Shown here piece by piece: positions 33,687 through 42,046 of a stretch of DNA of 54,392 bases. The stretch lies in NCBI GenBank assembly GCA_029859645.1, contig JAOUCS010000009.1:1-54392 (forward strand), given 5' to 3'. The translations under genes were made by a program, and so were the position numbers. Source of the DNA: Lysobacterales bacterium (GTDB lineage Bacteria; Pseudomonadota; Gammaproteobacteria; Xanthomonadales; SZUA-36). Every line of letters begins with the position of its first letter. Position 1 is the stretch's first letter. The notes under the pieces were generated by a model, which saw only the letters and a list, made by a program, of their open reading frames with translations, searched no databases and had not been told where the DNA came from.

Positions 33687-35276
33687 TTGGGTCCCGTGAC
33701 GTTTCCGGATCGTGAGCAGGTGTGGCGCCAAATCAGCGCCGGCGGCGGCGATGACTGGGACGTCATAATTATCGGCGGTGGCATTACCGGCGCCGGGATA
33801 CTGAGGGAAGCTGTCCGCAACGGCTTCCGAACCCTGCTGATCGAGCAACGCGACTTTGCCTGGGGGTCTTCCAGCCGCTCTTCCAAGATGGTCCATGGCG
33901 GCATCCGCTACCTTGCTGCCGGTAATATTTCGCTGACCCGCCACGCACTGCAGGAGAGAGAAAACCTCATCAGCCAGGCGCCCAGGCTGGTGGAAAGACT
34001 GGGTTACTACTTTCCGTTGTACCGCGGACGATTTCCTCCCCGAATAGCCGCCGGGCTTCTGTTCTGGCTCTATGACCGACTGGCCGGTATTCGTGATCAC
34101 CGTCGAATCAGCAATGCGCAACTACAGGATACATTCCGGGAACTGGACACGAAAAACCTCAATGGGGCCTATTTCTATACGGATGCGGTGACCGACGATG
34201 CCCGCCTGACCCTGCGGGTGCTGCAGGAATCCATTCGCCTGGGTGGCGTAGTCAGGAACTACACCCGGGCTAACCGACTGTTGAAAAACGCAGAACGGGT
34301 CACGGGCGTCAGGGTGGAAGACCGTGAGACAGGTGCAGAGCTTGATCTGCGTGCCGGCGTGGTCATCAATGCCACCGGCGCCTGGGCCGACCGGCTGGGA
34401 AATGCCTCGACAGCCGGCATGAAGATCCGGCCGCAGCGCGGCAGTCACCTGATACTGTCAGCCGAGCGATTTCCGGTTAGCCACGCCATTTTCATTGTTC
34501 ACCCCGATGACGGACGAAGAGTCTTTATCTACCCCTGGGAAGGCAGGACCGTGGTGGGCACCACCGATATATTCCACGACCGGAACCTGGATAACGCCGC
34601 CAGCATGACCCCTGACGAACTGACTTACCTGCTGCACGCGGCGGCCCAGTTGTTTCCCGGCAGGCCGCCTCACCGGGAGAACGTCATCTCCAGCTGGTCC
34701 GGCGTCCGCCCCATCATCACCTCCGGCAAATCGCGTGACCCCTCAAAGGCGAGCCGGGAGCACCAGGTCTGGGTCGAGCCGGGGCTGGTCAGCTGCAGTG
34801 GCGGCAAGCTGACAACTTTCCACTACATGGCGCTGGACGTGATTGACAAGGCCAGGGCTTTTCTGCCGGATGTTACTCCACCAGGAGAAACCCCGATTTT
34901 CGCTGCCACCACCCACTCCGGAACCGATGTTCTGCCGGCGGAACCACGGCGCGGAGAGCGTTTGCTGGGCCGCTACGGTGACGATGCGTTTCTGCTCACC
35001 CAGCAGGCGACAGAGCAGGAACGGGCCAGGATAACCGGCACCAATACCTGCCTGGCCCAGGTACGATGGTCGCTGCAGCATGAGTCGGTCGTACACCTGG
35101 ACGACCTGATGTTGCGCCGGACCCGCCTTGGACTGTTGCTGACCCGTGGAGGCGAACAACTGCTGGACGAAATCGAACCAATGGCACGTGAGCTGTGCGG
35201 CTGGTCAGGTCAGCAGTGGCTAGAAGAGAAAGAACGCTACCTGGAAATTATAGGCACGTATTACACGGTAGCCTGA
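33687..35276 (+). CDS. glpD: FAD-dependent glycerol-3-phosphate dehydrogenase (GlpD-like)
   Basis: This 529-residue flavoprotein oxidises sn-glycerol 3-phosphate to dihydroxyacetone phosphate at the inner membrane. It has the FAD dinucleotide fold DVIIIGGGITGAGILREAVRNGF, the GlpD block SSRSSKMVHGGIRYLAAG, VINATGAWAD, and YPWEGRTVVGTTDI with the later SCSGGKLTTFHYMALD. The start is TTG at 33687, supported by AGGAG nine bases upstream; no ATG lies near. It is the last plus-strand gene of the island and its stop abuts that of the convergent kinase gene. The usual glp partners (glpF, glpK, glpR) are absent, so its role here may be special. Confidence 0.88.
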   Translation: MGPVTFPDREQVWRQISAGGGDDWDVIIIGGGITGAGILREAVRNGFRTLLIEQRDFAWGSSSRSSKMVHGGIRYLAAGNISLTRHALQERENLISQAPRLVERLGYYFPLYRGRFPPRIAAGLLFWLYDRLAGIRDHRRISNAQLQDTFRELDTKNLNGAYFYTDAVTDDARLTLRVLQESIRLGGVVRNYTRANRLLKNAERVTGVRVEDRETGAELDLRAGVVINATGAWADRLGNASTAGMKIRPQRGSHLILSAERFPVSHAIFIVHPDDGRRVFIYPWEGRTVVGTTDIFHDRNLDNAASMTPDELTYLLHAAAQLFPGRPPHRENVISSWSGVRPIITSGKSRDPSKASREHQVWVEPGLVSCSGGKLTTFHYMALDVIDKARAFLPDVTPPGETPIFAATTHSGTDVLPAEPRRGERLLGRYGDDAFLLTQQATEQERARITGTNTCLAQVRWSLQHESVVHLDDLMLRRTRLGLLLTRGGEQLLDEIEPMARELCGWSGQQWLEEKERYLEIIGTYYTVA

Positions 35277-36344
35277 TCAGCTGTCGATCAACCGCTGACA
35301 ATGCTCACCCAGGCTCTGGACCGCCTGGCCAAATCCTGCGAAACGCGGATCAGAAGTCTGCCCGTTGAAATAGCGATAGTAAATCTGCTGCAATATCACC
35401 GCCACGCGCCAATATCCGAAAACCCGGTAAAATCCGAAGTCTGACGTGTCTATGCCGGTTTTTTCTTCGTACCGCTGAAGAATTTCAGCCCGCGTCAACA
35501 TTCCAGGCGCCATCGAAGGCTGCATCGAAAGGGCGCGCAAATCAACCGGATCGTCTTCCTGCATCCAGTAGGCCAGCGAATTGCCCAGGTCCATCAATGG
35601 ATCCCCCAGCGCCGAAATCTCCCAGTCCAGTACCGCCAGGATGTCGTGGGGTTCATCATGATCCAGTATGACGTTGTCGATCCGGTAGTCACCGTGCAGG
35701 ATCGATTTCCGTCCGCTGTCCGGGGGCATATGGTCGACCAACCAATGCTGGACAGCGGAAAACCGGTCAACATCGGGTGTAATGACCTTTTCATAGCGAC
35801 CGTTCCAACCCAGGACCTGACGTTCGACATAGCCAATCGGACGGCCGAAATCCGCCAACCCGGCCGCGCTGCAATCAACCTGGTGCAAGGCGATCAGTTT
35901 TTCCCAGAACTGGATACAAAATCTGCGGCATGCCGCAGGGTCCATTTTCCACTCCGGTGGCAAAACGTGCTTGATCACCGCGCCGTCCACTTTGCGCATG
36001 ACATAAAACTCGGAACCAATGATCGTTTCATCGTCAGTGTAATAAAGGGTGTCCGGAACGGCCGGGTAAACCGGTTTCAATCCACTCATGATGCGGTACT
36101 CACGGATCATGCTGTGCGCTGACCTGGCCTTTGTCCCGAAAGGCGGCCTGCGCACGACGAGATCGTCGCTGGCATATTGCAACCGGTAAGTCAGATTAGA
36201 GTTGCCGCCCGGAAACTGGCTGATGACGGGGTCACCGGCCAGCCCTGGAATGACTCTTTTCAGTACCGCGTCCAGTGCAACCCAGTCCAGTTCTTCACCG
36301 GAACGAACCGGCCGGCCCGAATTATTGGTTTCCATTTCCGTCAT
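35277..36344 (-). CDS. APH-fold kinase of the ACAD10/11 and LvaA type
   Basis: This 355-residue protein has the aminoglycoside phosphotransferase fold: a nucleotide loop region (FPGGNSNLTYRLQ), the Brenner motif LHGDYRIDNVIL (HGDYRIDN, 217-224), and the metal-binding LDWEISALGDPLMDLG near 240. The sequence block RRPPFGTKARSAHSMIREYRIM is typical of the clade fused to the dehydrogenase in ACAD10/11 and of LvaA, which phosphorylates the 4-hydroxyl of 4-hydroxyacyl-CoA. Resistance to aminoglycosides is unlikely. The frame opens far upstream, but the ATG at 36342-36344 overlaps the SDR stop by one base (TGATG) and fits homology. Confidence 0.88.
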   Translation of the reverse strand: MTEMETNNSGRPVRSGEELDWVALDAVLKRVIPGLAGDPVISQFPGGNSNLTYRLQYASDDLVVRRPPFGTKARSAHSMIREYRIMSGLKPVYPAVPDTLYYTDDETIIGSEFYVMRKVDGAVIKHVLPPEWKMDPAACRRFCIQFWEKLIALHQVDCSAAGLADFGRPIGYVERQVLGWNGRYEKVITPDVDRFSAVQHWLVDHMPPDSGRKSILHGDYRIDNVILDHDEPHDILAVLDWEISALGDPLMDLGNSLAYWMQEDDPVDLRALSMQPSMAPGMLTRAEILQRYEEKTGIDTSDFGFYRVFGYWRVAVILQQIYYRYFNGQTSDPRFAGFGQAVQSLGEHCQRLIDS

Positions 36345-37102
36345 CAACCCAGGGTCGCGCCGCCGTCCATCACCAGCGTTGTGCCCGTCGTGTAGGCCGC
36401 CTGCTCGGAAACCAGGAACAGCACACCCGCCACCATGTCTTCCGGCTGCCCTGCCCTCGGAACCGGTAAGCGGGAAAGCCATTTCTGGATGGCCGGATCT
36501 TCGACCAGCGCGGATGCAAAACGGGTCTTGACCACACCGGGCAGAATGGCGTTCGCCCGAATACCCTGCTGGCCAAACTCCTTGGCAAAACTGCGCGTCA
36601 GGCTGATCAGGCCCGCCTTGGTCATGGAGTAAACAGCCTGCCCGGGTAACGGGAGCAAGGCGGCGATTGATGCGACATTGACGATGCTGCCACCACCACT
36701 GCTGATCATCAGCGGCACCGCAGCGCTGCTCATGAAATACGGTCCTTTCAGATTCACTTCCACCGTCTTGTCGAAGGCCCGTGGCGTCAACTCATTGGCT
36801 GGTCCGTAATGGGGGTTGGTCGCCGCGTTATTAATCAGGATATCCAGCCGTCCGAACGTCTCATCGACAAATCCGAACAAGGCTTCGATTTCTTCCATGC
36901 GACCGGCATGGCAGGCGTGCGGAGTTGCCCTCCCCCCGCCATCCACGATGGAGTCAGCAATTTCCTGCACGCCTTCCAGGTGCCGGCTGGTGACCACTAC
37001 GTGAGCCCCGCAGGCTGCCAAACCCCGGGCGATCGCCTCGCCTATCCCCCGTGACGCGCCATTCACGACGGCCACTTTCCCGTTCAAATCGGTTTGATTC
37101 AC
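36344..37102 (-). CDS. SDR oxidoreductase (DHRS4-like), classical type
   Basis: This 252-residue short-chain dehydrogenase has NGASRGIG in the cofactor loop (Asn replaces the usual Thr of TGxxxGIG), NNAATN, the catalytic S and YSMTK, and the C-terminal TGTTLVMDGGATLG. The start is GTG at 37102, overlapping the preceding SDR stop (GTGA). It is the middle gene of a minus-strand trio SDR-SDR-kinase with one- to four-base overlaps, so the three are co-translated. A role in interconverting 3- or 4-hydroxy/oxo-acyl intermediates is plausible but inferred. Confidence 0.88.
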   Translation of the reverse strand: MNQTDLNGKVAVVNGASRGIGEAIARGLAACGAHVVVTSRHLEGVQEIADSIVDGGGRATPHACHAGRMEEIEALFGFVDETFGRLDILINNAATNPHYGPANELTPRAFDKTVEVNLKGPYFMSSAAVPLMISSGGGSIVNVASIAALLPLPGQAVYSMTKAGLISLTRSFAKEFGQQGIRANAILPGVVKTRFASALVEDPAIQKWLSRLPVPRAGQPEDMVAGVLFLVSEQAAYTTGTTLVMDGGATLG

Positions 37103-37911
37103 GAAAACTCTCCTGTCAGTTTGCGACGAAACCTTTGCATGCCTTCGATCCAGCGGTCTACATCATCCGCCTGGCGGCGAACGTAAGTAGAAACCTGGGG
37201 ATGCGGCAAAACCAGGAACCGGCCCTCCTGAATTCCGGCCAGGATGCAATCAGCAACGTATTCAGTGCTCAAAATGCCGTCGACGTCATTGCCCCCGAAT
37301 CCCGGGCTTCCGTCCTCGGTCTCGGTGTCCTCATCCACGCCTATCATGCGGGTCGCGACGGCCTGCGGACATACCAAAACAACCTGGATGCCGTCGTCGC
37401 CATGCGTGATGGCCAACGATTTGGCGAATCCGACGGCCGCATGCTTGCTGGCGGTATAGGCTGCCTCACCCACCTGGGCCAACAGGCCGGCCGCCGAAGC
37501 GACATTGACCAGGCAGCCACCTCCACGTTCTGTCATTTTTGGAATCATCAGGCGGGCTGCATAGACATGAGCCATCAGGTTGATATCGATACAGGCGCGC
37601 CAGTGCTCATCCGGAGCAGAAGCGGCTCCATCCGGGCCGTCTCCAAATGCTACGCCCGCATTGGAAACGAAAATATCGATCGGACCCAGTTCGGCCTCGG
37701 CTCGAGCGACGCTTGCTGCAAGGCTGTCCGGTTCAGCCACGTCTACCTGCAGGGCCAGGCCGCCGATTTCATCGGCAACGGTCCTCGCGGCCGGCAAGTC
37801 AAGATCGGCAACCGCAACACGGGCGCCTTCGAAATTCAGCGCACGACAAAGCGCACGACCTATGCCATGGGCCCCTCCGGTTACGAGAGCTACGCGGTTG
37901 TTGATATCCAT
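37099..37911 (-). CDS. SDR-family oxidoreductase
   Basis: This 270-residue classical SDR has TGGAHGIGRAL, SNAG in the NNAG position, the catalytic S...YTASK and a C-terminal tail (about 215-270) ending in a basic, W-containing helix. The frame starts at a TTG (37959), but the ATG at 37909-37911 directly precedes the cofactor domain and has AGGG about eight bases upstream. It is the first gene of the minus-strand trio and diverges from surE. The substrate is unknown; an alcohol or ketone in the acyl-CoA route encoded around it is likely. Confidence 0.86.
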   Translation of the reverse strand: MDINNRVALVTGGAHGIGRALCRALNFEGARVAVADLDLPAARTVADEIGGLALQVDVAEPDSLAASVARAEAELGPIDIFVSNAGVAFGDGPDGAASAPDEHWRACIDINLMAHVYAARLMIPKMTERGGGCLVNVASAAGLLAQVGEAAYTASKHAAVGFAKSLAITHGDDGIQVVLVCPQAVATRMIGVDEDTETEDGSPGFGGNDVDGILSTEYVADCILAGIQEGRFLVLPHPQVSTYVRRQADDVDRWIEGMQRFRRKLTGEFS

Positions 37912-37988
37912 GCTTTGTACCCTGGAATCTGATTCAGAAGTGGTTTTCCATGCTAACAATTATGTGATCGGCGGTACAATGACAGGCT

Positions 37989-38834
37989 ATGACAAAAGCC
38001 AGCGAACTACACATTCTTTTGACCAACGATGATGGCCATCTTGCGCCGGGAATCCGCATCATGCAGGAGGTTCTGAAGAGACGGGGTTACCGAGTCAGCA
38101 TGGTCGCCCCAAGCAAACAGCGAAGCGCCACCGGCATGACCACAACCATGCACCGGGGCCTGCAGCTTGAACAGTTCGCAGAAGGCAACTGGCACCTGGA
38201 CGCGAAACCGGCAGACACGGTTCTGGTTGCTTTGCGGCACCTGCTCGAAGACGACCCCCCGGACCTGGTGTTGTCCGGCATCAATTTCGGGCCAAACCTG
38301 GGCGTCGGACTGCATGCTTCCGGTACCGTCGGTGCTGCCATCACGGCGCTGCTGCACGGTTACCCGGCGATTGCGGTTTCTGCCGGCATGCTGTTTGACG
38401 AGGCCCGGCAGACGCCCCCGGTTTTTCCCAGCACGCATAAAGTGCTGGAACCGGCTGCAGAATTTACCTGTGCCGTGATCGAGTCGCTGCAATCGCCGGC
38501 GAGCCGGAGTGATGAACTGCTGCCGGCCGGTATCCTGTTGAACATCAATTACCCTGCGCTTGCACGTGAACAGATCAAGGGCGTGGTCTATCCGGAAGTA
38601 TCTGGCGGCCACATGATCGAACCCGGTTACCGGCTTTGCGAGCAGACTGCGAAACTGATTCCGCAATATCACGCTGGCGTCGATCCGAATCAGCCGCAGC
38701 TCCAGGAAGGTGATGTGCGCGCTCACCTGGAAGGTTACATCACGATTTCCCCGGTCAAACCGCGCTGGAATCCACCGGCCACGGAAACCGCCGATTTACT
38801 GAAACGACTGGGTACTGCGTTTTCGGAATTCTAA
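37989..38834 (+). CDS. surE: SurE-family 5'/3'-nucleotidase
   Basis: SurE enzymes dephosphorylate nucleoside monophosphates. This 281-residue protein has the metal site TNDDG at residues 12-16, the APSKQRSATG loop, and LSGINFGPNLGVGLHASGTVGAAITA. It is longer than E. coli SurE (253) and lies outside the usual surE-pcm-nlpD-rpoS locus, so it may be a second, divergent copy. The ATG has no clear Shine-Dalgarno, while TACAAT ends eight bases before it, allowing a nearly leaderless message. It converges with recJ. Confidence 0.9.
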   Translation: MTKASELHILLTNDDGHLAPGIRIMQEVLKRRGYRVSMVAPSKQRSATGMTTTMHRGLQLEQFAEGNWHLDAKPADTVLVALRHLLEDDPPDLVLSGINFGPNLGVGLHASGTVGAAITALLHGYPAIAVSAGMLFDEARQTPPVFPSTHKVLEPAAEFTCAVIESLQSPASRSDELLPAGILLNINYPALAREQIKGVVYPEVSGGHMIEPGYRLCEQTAKLIPQYHAGVDPNQPQLQEGDVRAHLEGYITISPVKPRWNPPATETADLLKRLGTAFSEF

Positions 38835-38838
38835 GCCG

Positions 38839-40575
38839 TCAGGACAGAATTTCCTCAACGATGAGCTGGCAACTTTGCTCCCCTCGCCAGCGGTTGATGC
38901 CAAGCCGGTACAACAGGCGAGCCAAGTTGCCCGTTGGCAAATCTTCGGGCAAACGGTTGAAGGCAATGGCATCGACCGGTTCGCCTCCATCCAGGCACTG
39001 AACGATCATTTTCAGATGACTTCCACCAACGACCCGGCTGTCCATCACCCGGAACCGCCCGTCAAACAAAGGTTCTGGAAAACGCTGACCCCAGGGTCCG
39101 GTATTCTCAAGCGCCGTGGCAAACGGGACCGACAGGTCCTGCGCAGACAATTCGCCGTCAGTCAGCACTTCGCCGTTGAGTTCCGCACCATCCAGCACCG
39201 CGGTCACCGCCTCGCAAAGGCCACTTTCAAATTCCGGCAAATTTTTCGCGGATAAGGACAGCCCCGCCGCCATTGCATGGCCACCGAATGCGGTAATCAA
39301 CCCCGGATGATGCGCATCGATATACGCCAGCACATCCCTGATATGCAAGCCGCGAACGGATCGCGCCGAACCTTTCAGTATCTCCGAACCCTCCGCCTCG
39401 GGTGCAAAAACAACCACCGGACGATGCACCGAATCCTTGACCCGGGAAGCGACCAGGCCAACGATGCCCTGGTGCCAGGATGGATCATGTAAACACAGTG
39501 CCGGTGGCAGGTTCCGCTGATCCAGCGCCGCCAGCAAATTTTTTACCTGGTCCATGGCCTGGCTCTGCATCTGCTCCTGCATACCCCGCCGTTGCTTATT
39601 CAGCTGATCCAGCTGTTGACCGAGCATCATAGCTTCGTCCGGATCATCCGCAAGCAGGCAGCGGATGCCAGTACTCATGTCCTCCAGGCGTCCTGCCGCA
39701 TTCAGCCTCGGCCCCACGGCAAAACCCAGGTCGGATGCGCCGCAATACCGGTAATCCCGCTTTCCCAATCGCAATAACGCCATCAACCCGGGCCTGGCCA
39801 GCCCGCGCCTGATACGCTCCAGGCCCTGCCGCACCAAAACACGGTTATTCCGGTCCAGCGGCACCAGGTCGGCAACGGTTCCCAGCGCCACCAGGTCAAG
39901 AAATTGCGCCAGGTTCGGCTGCGGCCGCACCCCGTTGAACCAACTCCGCGAGTGCAGCAGCCGCCGCACCCGGCTGAGCAGGTAAAACACGACGCCCACA
40001 CCCGCCATCGCCTTGCTGGGAAACTCGTCACCGACACAGTTGGGGTTCACGATAGCCTGTGCATCCGGCAAGACATTACCCGGTAAATGGTGATCGGTGA
40101 CTATCACCTGGCAACCCAGTTCGCGGGCACGGGCGACGCCTTCAATACAGCTGATGCCTGAATCCACGGTAATCAGCAGTTCGGGCGGTTGATCCACCAG
40201 GGTCTCAACCAGTGGAACCGTCAGGCCGTAACCGAATTCGAACCGGTTCGGTACACGAAAATCCACCCTGGTACTTCCCATGGCTCTTAACGAAAGCACT
40301 GCCAGCGCCGTACCGGTGGCTCCATCCGTATCGAAATCTCCCACCACCAGGATGGACTGATCCTGGCATATGGCGTCAGCGACCATGGCGGCAGCCTGAT
40401 CAATGCCGCCCAGCGAGTCCGGCAACAACATATCCTTCAGTTCAAGCGAGAGTTGTTCCTTGCGGGTGATGCCGCGACTGAGCAGAATCCGGCGAATCAC
40501 AGGGTGTAAATTTTCCGGCAGGTCGTTCGCTTGCCCACGGGCTTCCCTGGCACGAATCTTCCGTTCAGACATCAT
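38839..40575 (-). CDS. recJ: Single-stranded-DNA-specific 5'-3' exonuclease RecJ
   Basis: RecJ acts in recombination and mismatch repair. The 578-residue product has the DHH phosphoesterase motifs (GDFDTDGATGTALAVLSLRAMG, VTDHHLPG, FAVGPRLNAAGRLEDMSTG) and DHHA1 (GGHAMAAGLSL), followed by a C-terminal OB-fold. The ATG overlaps the preceding stop by four bases (ATGA). It ends four bases from the convergent surE stop. Confidence 0.97.
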   Translation of the reverse strand: MMSERKIRAREARGQANDLPENLHPVIRRILLSRGITRKEQLSLELKDMLLPDSLGGIDQAAAMVADAICQDQSILVVGDFDTDGATGTALAVLSLRAMGSTRVDFRVPNRFEFGYGLTVPLVETLVDQPPELLITVDSGISCIEGVARARELGCQVIVTDHHLPGNVLPDAQAIVNPNCVGDEFPSKAMAGVGVVFYLLSRVRRLLHSRSWFNGVRPQPNLAQFLDLVALGTVADLVPLDRNNRVLVRQGLERIRRGLARPGLMALLRLGKRDYRYCGASDLGFAVGPRLNAAGRLEDMSTGIRCLLADDPDEAMMLGQQLDQLNKQRRGMQEQMQSQAMDQVKNLLAALDQRNLPPALCLHDPSWHQGIVGLVASRVKDSVHRPVVVFAPEAEGSEILKGSARSVRGLHIRDVLAYIDAHHPGLITAFGGHAMAAGLSLSAKNLPEFESGLCEAVTAVLDGAELNGEVLTDGELSAQDLSVPFATALENTGPWGQRFPEPLFDGRFRVMDSRVVGGSHLKMIVQCLDGGEPVDAIAFNRLPEDLPTGNLARLLYRLGINRWRGEQSCQLIVEEILS

Positions 40576-41573
40576 GCCCCGGCCGTGACCGGCCGTGAGA
40601 GTGGTGTTTTACGTCGCCAGAAACGACGGCGAGCCCTGCGGTCATAGCTCTGGCCTTCACCCGTGCCTGCGTACATCAAAAACTCGATGTCGCCCTGGTC
40701 TGCCAGCCTGATCAACTGCCGGGTCAGGTCTTCGAGATGTTCCAGTTCTTCAACGGCATACTGCGTGCCGGGAATCCAATCGATCAGGATGGAACGCCCG
40801 TCCCGGCCGAATTCGGCAAGAGTAGCCATGCTCTGGCTCTTCAGGCGACAATCGTTGATGATCGCCAGACCCCGGGTGACCGGGTGGTTGGAATAGATCG
40901 TATCGATCAGATCATGCGGCGCTGCCTCTGGTATGAATCCCCCGCCCCAGAACCAGACCGAATTGATTTCCTGCCTGCCTCTTTGCCGGCGGCGAATATT
41001 GACAGGACAGTTATGCAGCGCGACCTGGATCTCCGTGATTATACGCCGCCAGAAGCGGGCCTCAGGGTGATCGGGAAGTGCGTCCGCCAAATCCATGCCC
41101 AGCGCATCGTCGAGTGACTTGAATTCGAACTCGAGTGGTTCATTTAACGCTATGCACCAGCGTTCGGGGTGCTCCGCATGCAGATCAATGCCCTCTGCCA
41201 GCAACACCCCGCGAATGCAGTTTTCTATCTCGTTTCTCTCGTAAGGATCGAGGTCGGCGAATCCATGGCTGGTCATAAATACCCGGGCCATGTCGGCCCA
41301 CAACGTGACCGGATCACTGCGGAGCCAGAAGTAATTGCTGTCCGGCGCCTTTTCCCGGTCGCTGACATGCGTCAGCGCGGCAACCGGCAACAACTCGTCC
41401 GGCTCGATACCGAACAGCGAAAAGCGCAGATGATTAGCCGACGGAACTCGCAAGTTACAGGAACGGCCCTTCGACAATAATTGTTCGAGCGCCGGAAACC
41501 GTTGCTCACCGGTGATGGCGTCCACCATGGGGTAAAAATCTTCAACCAATAACGTGAGATGCGTTCCGGTCAC
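40572..41573 (-). CDS. Conserved protein of unknown function between greA and recJ
   Basis: This 333-residue soluble protein begins with a strand like that of an alkaline-phosphatase-type enzyme ([14 protein letters not shown]) and contains the block [15 protein letters not shown] near residue 220. I recall homologues upstream of recJ in other gammaproteobacteria, sometimes labelled phosphoglycerate mutase-like or COG4255; I cannot confirm the catalytic residues. The last 20 residues are rich in Arg. It overlaps both neighbours by four bases (ATGA at each end), so it is translationally coupled to greA and recJ, suggesting a role near transcription or repair. Function remains unknown. Confidence 0.72.
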   Translation of the reverse strand: MTGTHLTLLVEDFYPMVDAITGEQRFPALEQLLSKGRSCNLRVPSANHLRFSLFGIEPDELLPVAALTHVSDREKAPDSNYFWLRSDPVTLWADMARVFMTSHGFADLDPYERNEIENCIRGVLLAEGIDLHAEHPERWCIALNEPLEFEFKSLDDALGMDLADALPDHPEARFWRRIITEIQVALHNCPVNIRRRQRGRQEINSVWFWGGGFIPEAAPHDLIDTIYSNHPVTRGLAIINDCRLKSQSMATLAEFGRDGRSILIDWIPGTQYAVEELEHLEDLTRQLIRLADQGDIEFLMYAGTGEGQSYDRRARRRFWRRKTPLSRPVTAGA

Positions 41574-42046
41574 CGGTACTCAACATCGACGATCTCGTAT
41601 TCCCGGTCGCCCGCCGGCGCGCGTACCACTACCACTTCCCCAACCTGCTGACCGATCAGCGCCCGCGATATTGGCGAACTCACCGCGATCCGGTTGTGCT
41701 TGATGTCGGCTTCCACATCACCGACGATCTGGTAGATAGTCTCTTCAGCAGTTTCCTCGTCGGACAGCGTGACCGTTGCTCCAAAAACGACCTTGTCACC
41801 CGGATTCAGCTTTTCTATATCAATGATCTGCGCATGTGAAATGGTCGACTCCAGGTGCTGAATCCTGCCCTCGATGAAACCTTGCTGTTCACGGGCTGCA
41901 TGGTATTCGGCGTTCTCTTTTAAATCACCATGGGCCCGGGCTTCTGCGATCGCCGCAATAATTTTAGGTCGTTCAACTTTTTTAAGTGTCGCCAGTTCTT
42001 CCCGCAGGCGGTCAGCCCCTGCCTTGGTCAATGGATGTCTGTTCAT
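41570..42046 (-). CDS. greA: Transcription elongation factor GreA
   Basis: GreA rescues backtracked RNA polymerase by stimulating transcript cleavage. The 158-residue protein is full length: a coiled-coil with the acidic tip ([30 protein letters not shown] and E at the loop) and a C-terminal FKBP-like globule ([21 protein letters not shown]). The start overlaps the carB stop (ATGA), the conserved carAB-greA arrangement of Pseudomonas-like genomes. Confidence 0.97.
   Translation of the reverse strand: MNRHPLTKAGADRLREELATLKKVERPKIIAAIAEARAHGDLKENAEYHAAREQQGFIEGRIQHLESTISHAQIIDIEKLNPGDKVVFGATVTLSDEETAEETIYQIVGDVEADIKHNRIAVSSPISRALIGQQVGEVVVVRAPAGDREYEIVDVEYR

Noticed and set aside
35277-36344. 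Aminoglycoside resistance gene
   Set aside because: The APH fold is present, but the flanking sequence blocks and operon context match the ACAD10/11-LvaA kinase clade rather than antibiotic kinases.
37051-37932. Plus-strand open frame of 293 codons opposite an SDR gene
   Set aside because: The opposite strand encodes a textbook SDR with cofactor and catalytic motifs and operon overlaps; the plus reading has none.
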